NCBI RefSeq assembly: GCF_014636275.1
Contig: NZ_BMEB01000001.1
Location: 735,468-799,467 of the forward strand
From: Cellulomonas carbonis
GTDB taxonomy: Bacteria > Actinomycetota > Actinomycetes > Actinomycetales > Cellulomonadaceae
Direction: 5' to 3'
DNA length: 64,000 nt
This document shows, piece by piece, positions 58,556 to 64,000 of this stretch. Each line of letters begins with the position of its first letter. Position 1 is the first letter of the stretch. The notes below the pieces were generated by a model that was given only the letters and a program-made list of their open reading frames with translations, ran no database searches and was not told where the DNA came from. A program made the position numbers and the translations under genes.

Positions 58556-59560
58556 ATGGTCCACGCCCTGCCCACGCGCGAGGAGATCGACGACGTGGCG
58601 GAGACGGCCGCCGCGATCCGCGCGGCCATGGAGACGGTCATCTCCGGCCGGCCGGACCTCGTGCGCCTGACCGTCACCGTCCTCATGGCGGAGGGGCACC
58701 TGCTCGTCGAGGACGTGCCCGGCGTCGGGAAGACCACCCTCGCCAAGGCCCTCGCCCGGTCGGTCGACTGCACGGTGGGCCGGATCCAGTTCACGCCCGA
58801 CCTGCTGCCGACGGACCTGACCGGCGTCACGATCTACCGCGCCGAGCTGCACGAGTTCGAGTTCCGCCCCGGACCCGTGTTCGCGAACGTCGTCATCGGC
58901 GACGAGATCAACCGCGCGTCGCCCAAGACCCAGTCCGCGCTGCTCGAGTGCATGCAGGAGGCGCAGACCACGGTCGACGGCACCACCTACGCGCTCCCCC
59001 GGCCGTTCCTCGTCGTCGCGACGCAGAACCCGGTGGAGATGGAGGGCACCTACGCGCTCCCCGAGGCCCAGCGCGACCGGTTCATGGCCCGGCTCAGCGT
59101 CGGGTACCCCTCACGCGAGGCGGAGGTCGAGATGCTCGAGCGCCAGGAGGCGGCGGACCCCCTCGGCCACCTCGAGCCGGTCGCGGGCATCGCGCACGTG
59201 CAGCGGATGATCGACGTGTCGCGCCGGCTCTACGCCGCTCCCAGCGTCAAGCAGTACGTCGTCGACCTCGCCGACGGCACCCGCAACGACCCGATGCTGC
59301 GCCTCGGTGCGTCGCCGCGTGCCGCGATCCAGCTGCTGCGCGCGGCCAAGGCCTTCGCCGCCGCGGCAGGCCGCGACCACGTCCTGCCCGACGACGTCCA
59401 GGAGCTCGCCGAGCCGGTCCTGGCCCACCGGCTCCTGCCCAGCACCGAGGCCCGCCTGTCGGGGCACAGCGTCGCGGACACCCTGCGAGCCGTCGTCGGG
59501 CGCACGCGGGTCACCGGGACCGCACGCGACGCCCTCCCGGGTCGCCGCGCGACGGGCTGA
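58556..59560 (+). CDS. MoxR-family AAA+ ATPase
   Basis: 334 residues. Walker A GVGKTTLAKALA near residue 62, Walker B VVIGDEINRASPKTQ, sensor ATQNPVEMEGTYALPEAQRDRF. MoxR ATPases act as chaperones that activate partner proteins, often with DUF58 and von Willebrand proteins. The ATG with a GAAGAGG site five bases upstream is chosen over a GTG two codons earlier. Stop shares one base with the next start, so it forms an operon with DUF58 and the transglutaminase. Confidence 0.93.
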   Translation: MVHALPTREEIDDVAETAAAIRAAMETVISGRPDLVRLTVTVLMAEGHLLVEDVPGVGKTTLAKALARSVDCTVGRIQFTPDLLPTDLTGVTIYRAELHEFEFRPGPVFANVVIGDEINRASPKTQSALLECMQEAQTTVDGTTYALPRPFLVVATQNPVEMEGTYALPEAQRDRFMARLSVGYPSREAEVEMLERQEAADPLGHLEPVAGIAHVQRMIDVSRRLYAAPSVKQYVVDLADGTRNDPMLRLGASPRAAIQLLRAAKAFAAAAGRDHVLPDDVQELAEPVLAHRLLPSTEARLSGHSVADTLRAVVGRTRVTGTARDALPGRRATG

Positions 59561-60837
59561 TGGCCGCGCGTGCCACGCGGCTCACGCCGCGCGGGCTCGG
59601 GCTCCTCGGCGGTGGCGTGGGGCTCCTCGTCCTCGGCGTCCTCGCCGGCGTGACGGCGCTGGTCCAGGTCGGGGCGCTCCTGCTGCTCACGGTCGGGGTC
59701 AGCACGGCACTGCTCGTCCTCACCGCGCGGCACCACGCCCGCGGCGGGCTGACGCTCACGCGTCGGATCCTCCCCCACCCGGTCGAGGAGGGCTCGGCCG
59801 CCACGGTCGAGGTCGAGCTGCTCGCGACGCGCTCGGGGCGCACCGCACCCCGCGTGGACCGCCTCACCATCGCGGAGCGGGCCTCGCGCGAGCTGTCCGA
59901 CGGCGGCCCGCTGCGCGCGAGGGTCCGCCGCTCACGGGAGCGGCTGCGCCTGGACTACCCGATCACGCCGGTCCGGCGCGGCCGCTGGCCGGTCGGACCG
60001 GTCCAGCTCAGCCGCGAGGACCTCTTCGGCGTCGCCCACTGGTCGGGCCCGGTCGGGGAGCCCGCGCTCGTCGCCGTCCGGCCCGCGATCAGCCGGCTCG
60101 CGCTGTCGTCCTCCGCGCTCGCGAGCGACGTGGACCGGGCGGCGCTGGGCGCTCGGAGCCCCGCGGCCGACGACACGTCGCTGCGCGACTACCGCTCGGG
60201 CGACGACCTGCGGCGCGTGCACTGGCGCAGCAGCGCACGCCGCGGCCAGCTCGTCGTCCGCCAGGACGAGCGCTCGGGGCGCCGGCCGGCGACCGTCGTG
60301 CTCGACCTGCCGCAGCACGGCCCGACCGGCGAGTGGTCGATCCGCGTCGCGGCGTCCGTCGCGGTCGGCCTCGCGGAGGCGGGCCACCACGTCCGGCTGC
60401 TCGGGGGCGACGTCCTCGGCGTCGTGCCCGACCACCATCGTGCCGGGACGGGCACCGCGGCCGCCGAGAGCCTCCTCGACCAGACCGTCGACCTGTCGAT
60501 GCCGCACTCCCCCGGCCAACGGCTCAGCTGGCTCGCGACCGCGGTCGACACTCTCCACGCCGACGGGGGCGGCGCCGAGCTGGTGTTCGCGGTCGTGGGC
60601 GAGCTCGAGCCGGGCGTCCTGGCCTCGCTCGCGCGGACCGGTGAGGTGACCCACGGCTGGGCCATGGTGCGCACCTCCGAGACCGGTGAGGCCGTCGCGT
60701 CGCCCGACGCGCAGCGCACGGCCGAGCGCCTGCGCCGCGCCGGGTGGACCGTGTGCCTCGTCCGGCCGGGCGAGGACGTCGCCACGTGCTGGCAACGTCT
60801 CCTCACCGCCGACGACCGCGTGGTGGTGGCGAGGTGA
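59560..60837 (+). CDS. DUF58 domain-containing membrane protein
   Basis: 425 residues. Two hydrophobic segments near the N-terminus (GLGLLGGGVGLLVLGVLAG, LVQVGALLLLTVGVSTALLVL), then a long domain with the DUF58 signature TSLRDYRSGDDLRRVHWRSSARRGQLVVRQ (shown here as SLRDYRSGDDLRRVHW). The family is almost always paired with MoxR. Role uncertain, possibly cell-envelope assembly. Starts in a TGATG overlap and ends in a GTGA overlap. Confidence 0.9.
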   Translation: MAARATRLTPRGLGLLGGGVGLLVLGVLAGVTALVQVGALLLLTVGVSTALLVLTARHHARGGLTLTRRILPHPVEEGSAATVEVELLATRSGRTAPRVDRLTIAERASRELSDGGPLRARVRRSRERLRLDYPITPVRRGRWPVGPVQLSREDLFGVAHWSGPVGEPALVAVRPAISRLALSSSALASDVDRAALGARSPAADDTSLRDYRSGDDLRRVHWRSSARRGQLVVRQDERSGRRPATVVLDLPQHGPTGEWSIRVAASVAVGLAEAGHHVRLLGGDVLGVVPDHHRAGTGTAAAESLLDQTVDLSMPHSPGQRLSWLATAVDTLHADGGGAELVFAVVGELEPGVLASLARTGEVTHGWAMVRTSETGEAVASPDAQRTAERLRRAGWTVCLVRPGEDVATCWQRLLTADDRVVVAR

Positions 60838-63059
60838 GCCCGCGGACCGCACCCTCGGGGGCACGCGCGTGGGTCGCGTGCGGGGTCGTCGCCGTCGGAG
60901 TGCTGAGCGGCGCCTCGACGATCCGACCGCTCGTCCAGCCGGGCGACTGGTTCCGGACGACCGTCGTCACGGTGCTCGCCGTGGCCCTGACGACCGCCGT
61001 CGCGCGCGCGCTCACCCGGTCCCGGCTCGCACCGACGGCCTGGGGCACCGGGGCGGCGCTCGTCGCGGTGCCCGCGCTCTTCGCCGGACCCGGCCGACTG
61101 ACGCTCCCGCTGCCCACGCTCGAGACGGTCCGCACCCTCCAGCGGGTCGTCGCCTCGGGCGCCCAGGAGATCGGCGCGGGCTACATCCCCGTCCCGCCGA
61201 CGCGCGGGGTCGAGCTGCTCGTCGTGGCCGGTGCGCTCGCGGCGTTCCTGGTCGCCGACGCGCTCGCCGTCGGGCTCGGCCGTGCCGGCCTCGCAGGCCT
61301 CCCGCTCGCCGGCATCTGGTCGGTCGTCCTCGTGTTCGAGGAGCGGCCGTCCTTCGTCGCGCTCCTCCTCGGCGGCACGTCGTACCTCGTGCTGCTCGCC
61401 CTGACCCGTCCCGTCCGGCACCGCGCCCGCGGCGACGCCGCGGGCGACGGCGTGCTGGTCGCCGGCACGGCGGCCGTGGTCACCGTCGCAGCCCTCGTCG
61501 TCGCGCCGACGGCCGCGGCGCTGCCCTTCTGGGGGACGCTCGACCTGCCCACGACGTGGGGCGAGGGGACGTCGGGCACCGGACCCGTCGAGCTGTCGGT
61601 GGACCTCGACATGCGCGAGAGCCTCGGGGACCGCTCCGACCGGCCCGTGCTGGCCTACACCGTGGACGGGCCGGCGCCGGGACCGCTGCGCCTCTACACC
61701 CTGACGACGTTCGACGGCGTGCGCTGGCTCGGCGAACGCGGCGCGGGTGACGCGCGTGACGCCGAGGGGCCGCTGTGGCCCGACGGCCGTGGACGCGACG
61801 TCCTCGAGCAGGCCCAGGAGGACGACCGGCTCTCGGTCGTCCGCGTCGAGGTGGGCGCCCTCGACCAGGACCGCCTCCCGCTGCCCATCGAACCGAGGTC
61901 GGTCGAGCTGGACGGCGACGACTGGTCGTACGACCCCGTGCGTGACGAGGTGTCGGCCGAGGGCACGACGACGCGCGGCCTCACGTACGAGGTCGTGACC
62001 GCGCAGCGCGACCTCAGCGAGGAGGCGCTCCAGACCGACGGCGCCGCACCCGTCGGCGGTGCGTCCGAGTACCTCCTCCTCCCGTCGACGTCCTTCGCCG
62101 ACGACGTCGCGGCCGTCGCGCGCGAGGTCACCGCGCAGGCGCAGACCGACTACGACCGCGCGGTGGCGCTGCAGACCTACCTCCGCGACGGCTCGCTCTT
62201 CCGCTACGACACCGACGTCCCGGAGCCCGTGACCGACGACGCCGTGTGGGACTTCCTCACCGCGCGGACCGGCTACTGCGTGCAGTACGCGACCGCGTTC
62301 ACCGTGATGGCACGCCACCTCGGTCTGCCCACGCGCATGGGTGTCGGCTTCCTGCCCGGGCGCGCCTCGACGGGCGAGCGCGGCCGTTACGTGGTCACCG
62401 GACGGCTCGCGCACACCTGGCCCGAGGTGTGGTTCGAGGGCGCCGGCTGGGTGCGGTTCGAGCCGACCCCCGCGGTCCAGACCGGGGCCCCGCCGGCGTA
62501 CGCCGACCCTCTCGCCGGGGAGTTCCAGACCGCGGAGCCGCAGCTCCCGACGGCCGGCGCGACGCCGGGCGCGCCCGTGACGCCGTCGGTCGCCCCGAGC
62601 CGAGCCCCGGTGCAGCAGGGTGAGGTGGCCCTCGGCGGCGCACGGGTCCCGCTCGTCCTGGTGCTCGTCGTCGCGGGGCTGCTCGCCGTCGGCACCGTCG
62701 CAGGTGCGTTGACGGTCGGCCGCCGGTCCGCGGGGCCCGAGCCCGTCGGGCCGGAACCCGCGTGGGAGCGTCTGCGTGCGCGGTGCGCCGCGGCGGGGGT
62801 CACATGGAGCGACGCGACGACACCCCGCCAGGCGGCCGCCGTCGTGCGGACCGCCTGGGCCGACCGCGCGGGCCCCGAGGCCGAGGAGGCGCTGCGCGGG
62901 CTCGTCGCCGCGGTGGAGAGCGCGCGGTGGGCCCCCGAGCCGCCGTCGTGGGACGCCCGGACGCTCGACGAATGGGTCACGGACGTGATCTCACCGCTCG
63001 TGGCCGGCGAGGACCGTGCCGAGACCGTCGGCGCGGGAGCCCCGCGAGGGCCTGCCTGA
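60834..63059 (+). CDS. Transglutaminase-like membrane protein (TgpA-type)
   Basis: 741 residues. Several N-terminal membrane segments (from WVACGVVAVGVLSG to about residue 220), then a large extracellular part with the transglutaminase core: catalytic Cys in RTGYCVQYATAFTVMARHLGLPTR, His in GRLAHTWPEVWFEGAGWVRFEP with its following Asp/Glu. A further membrane segment (VPLVLVLVVAGLLAVGTVAGAL) and cytoplasmic tail (DUF4129-like) end it. Likely a cell-surface protein-modifying or protease-like enzyme controlled by the MoxR-DUF58 pair. GTG start in a GTGA overlap. Confidence 0.9.
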   Translation: MSPRTAPSGARAWVACGVVAVGVLSGASTIRPLVQPGDWFRTTVVTVLAVALTTAVARALTRSRLAPTAWGTGAALVAVPALFAGPGRLTLPLPTLETVRTLQRVVASGAQEIGAGYIPVPPTRGVELLVVAGALAAFLVADALAVGLGRAGLAGLPLAGIWSVVLVFEERPSFVALLLGGTSYLVLLALTRPVRHRARGDAAGDGVLVAGTAAVVTVAALVVAPTAAALPFWGTLDLPTTWGEGTSGTGPVELSVDLDMRESLGDRSDRPVLAYTVDGPAPGPLRLYTLTTFDGVRWLGERGAGDARDAEGPLWPDGRGRDVLEQAQEDDRLSVVRVEVGALDQDRLPLPIEPRSVELDGDDWSYDPVRDEVSAEGTTTRGLTYEVVTAQRDLSEEALQTDGAAPVGGASEYLLLPSTSFADDVAAVAREVTAQAQTDYDRAVALQTYLRDGSLFRYDTDVPEPVTDDAVWDFLTARTGYCVQYATAFTVMARHLGLPTRMGVGFLPGRASTGERGRYVVTGRLAHTWPEVWFEGAGWVRFEPTPAVQTGAPPAYADPLAGEFQTAEPQLPTAGATPGAPVTPSVAPSRAPVQQGEVALGGARVPLVLVLVVAGLLAVGTVAGALTVGRRSAGPEPVGPEPAWERLRARCAAAGVTWSDATTPRQAAAVVRTAWADRAGPEAEEALRGLVAAVESARWAPEPPSWDARTLDEWVTDVISPLVAGEDRAETVGAGAPRGPA

Positions 63060-63288
63060 CCCGTCCGGACCTGCGTCACGCGGGGCGGACCGTCCGCACC
63101 TCAGGTGCGTCACGCGGAGCACACACGTCCGGACGTGCGCTCACAGGGCAATGGTCCGCAGCTCGTGCGACACGCGCGCCCCAGCCACGAGGCCGTCCAC
63201 TCACGCGGTGGCGGGGCCGCGGGCGAGTCCGCACGTCCTCGGGGACGTCAGCGCCGGCGCTCGTCCCGCTCGCCCGTCCTCGGCGGCG
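63060..63288. other. Intergenic region after the transglutaminase gene
   Basis: 229 bp with repeated motifs of the type GTCCGSACCTGCGTCACGC near its start, no credible gene and no clear T-tailed terminator. It separates the convergent transglutaminase and DUF3040 genes. Confidence 0.4.
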
Positions 63289-63684
63289 TCAGCGTCCGCG
63301 CTCGTCCCGACGGCGTTCCCACCGCGCCTCCATGCGCTGCACGAAGGACTGGTTGCGCGAGGGCTTCGGCGCCGTCCCCGGTCGGCGCACGGTGCCATCG
63401 GGCCCGACGACACCCGTCGGCCCCGAGCGACGCGGCGGGCTGAACGCGAGCACCGCGGACACGAACATGACGATGAAGCCGAGGACGCCCACGATCGGGT
63501 TGCTCGTGGCGGCGCCGACGACCAGGACGGTCAGGCCGACGACGGCGCCGAGCCCGACCAGCACCCACCGACGAAGCCCGCTCGAGGCGCGCCCCTGGAA
63601 CGTGTTGACCAGCTTCGGGTCGTCAGACGAGAGCTGCCGCTCCATCTGTTCCAGTACGCGCTGCTCGTACTCGGACAGAGGCAT
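63289..63684 (-). CDS. DUF3040 domain-containing membrane protein
   Basis: 131 residues. Family opening MPLSEYEQRVLEQMERQLSSDDPKL is diagnostic, followed by LRRWVLVGLGAVVGLTVLVVG and PIVGVLGFIVMFVSAVLAF membrane segments and a basic tail. Actinobacterial family of unknown function. ATG with GGAGGTAGTG directly upstream. A -10 TATCCT (63724-63729) gives a leader of about 33 bases and overlaps the end of the upstream gene. Confidence 0.93.
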   Translation of the reverse strand: MPLSEYEQRVLEQMERQLSSDDPKLVNTFQGRASSGLRRWVLVGLGAVVGLTVLVVGAATSNPIVGVLGFIVMFVSAVLAFSPPRRSGPTGVVGPDGTVRRPGTAPKPSRNQSFVQRMEARWERRRDERGR

Positions 63685-63721
63685 CACTACCTCCGTGCTG
63701 CCGGTGGGGACGGGGACCACC

Positions 63722-64000
63722 TCAGGATAGGTCCCGTTCCTGCGATGTGGTAGTTGAGCGGGGTCCGGCCACCCGGTCGTGTGCCCCACGCGGCCGCGCC
63801 GCGGTGCGGGCGGCCGGGAGATCCGCGTCGTCGGTGGGGCCGGCGCCCTCACCGAGGCGGCCTGTCCGGTGGCCGGTGGCCGGGTCGGCGACGGCGGGTC
63901 GCGACGGTCCGACCAGCGCCGCAGGCCCGAGGGCGGCGGCGCCGAACCGCTCGCGGACCGCGTCCATGGCGACCTCGGCCCGCCGACGTGCCGCGGGTGC
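63722..64000 (-). CDS. dinB: C-terminal end of a probable DNA polymerase IV (partial)
   Basis: The frame is open to the right edge and ends at 63722, so only the last 92 residues are here. The visible AEVAMDAVRERFGAAALGPAALVGP matches the closing little-finger segment of actinobacterial DinB (usually AVDAVRERFG...PA), followed by a non-conserved tail rich in Arg, Ala and Thr. The catalytic domains lie outside the window. The gene is often next to a DUF3040 gene in relatives. Identification rests on this short stretch. Confidence 0.55.
   Translation of the reverse strand, partial: APAARRRAEVAMDAVRERFGAAALGPAALVGPSRPAVADPATGHRTGRLGEGAGPTDDADLPAARTAARPRGAHDRVAGPRSTTTSQERDLS
63724..63729 (-). 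promoter_or_regulatory. -10 element of the DUF3040 gene
   Basis: TATCCT on the minus strand; TACCAC lies 17 bases upstream as a poor -35. It overlaps the last codons of the upstream gene. Confidence 0.4.

Overview
The window is about 64 kb of very GC-rich DNA (roughly three quarters G+C by eye) with many GTG starts and tightly overlapping stop/start codons. Gene content and order (argC-J-B-D-F-R-G-H followed by tyrS and an rRNA promoter region; infC-rpmI-rplT followed by pheST; mraZ to divIVA) point to an actinobacterium of the order Micrococcales, most likely Cellulomonas or a close relative. The genus is an inference from gene order and protein sequence style, not a database result. Almost all of the window is conserved chromosomal backbone. 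I see no IS element, prophage, CRISPR array, tRNA gene or complete rRNA gene.

Layout, left to right. 1-380: two tandem promoters reading left out of the window, probably for an rRNA operon. 381-11689 (minus): arginine biosynthesis argCJBDFRGH as one overlapping operon behind an ARG box, followed by a small P-loop kinase, a 3-methyladenine glycosylase and tyrS. 11769-13394 (plus): a quinone oxidoreductase and a GNAT acetyltransferase, ending at a strong shared hairpin. 13468-20105 (minus): infC-rpmI-rplT, a SpoU methyltransferase, a 2'-5' RNA ligase-like phosphodiesterase, then pheS-pheT. 20536-22833 (plus): a DUF1844 protein, then a membrane coiled-coil protein coupled to a trypsin-like lipoprotein protease. 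22850-32608: histidine genes hisC-hisB-(unknown)-hisH-priA-sseB, separated from hisD by a YgjV-like membrane protein, a lipoprotein hydrolase and a divergent RecQ-phosphoribosyltransferase fusion. 32725-39013: a small S4 protein, a PPOX/F420-type flavin or deazaflavin protein, dnaE, an RluD-type pseudouridine synthase, lspA and a DksA-like zinc finger protein.

39158-57954 (minus) is the division and cell wall (dcw) cluster: mraZ-rsmH-ftsL-ftsI-murE-murF-mraY-murD-ftsW-murG-murC-ftsQ-ftsZ-pgeF-sepF-yggT-divIVA. It makes the UDP-MurNAc-pentapeptide and lipid II, builds the septal machinery and sets polar growth. yggS, which commonly sits between pgeF and sepF, is missing. Divergent from mraZ is a plus-strand MoxR ATPase-DUF58-transglutaminase operon (58556-63059), and the right edge holds a DUF3040 protein and the 3' end of a probable dinB.

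The most interesting signals are regulatory. Nine genes (argC, the oxidoreductase, the GNAT gene, the coiled-coil gene, hisH, hisC, hisD, dnaE, murE) have a TANNNT hexamer 5-7 bases before the start codon, which is the layout of a leaderless mRNA. In argC this -10 lies inside a palindromic ARG box. The mraZ promoter carries three GTGGRG boxes at exact 10-bp spacing overlapping the -10, and two further pairs with the same spacing lie inverted in the mraZ-moxR gap, suggesting MraZ might also act on the divergent moxR operon.
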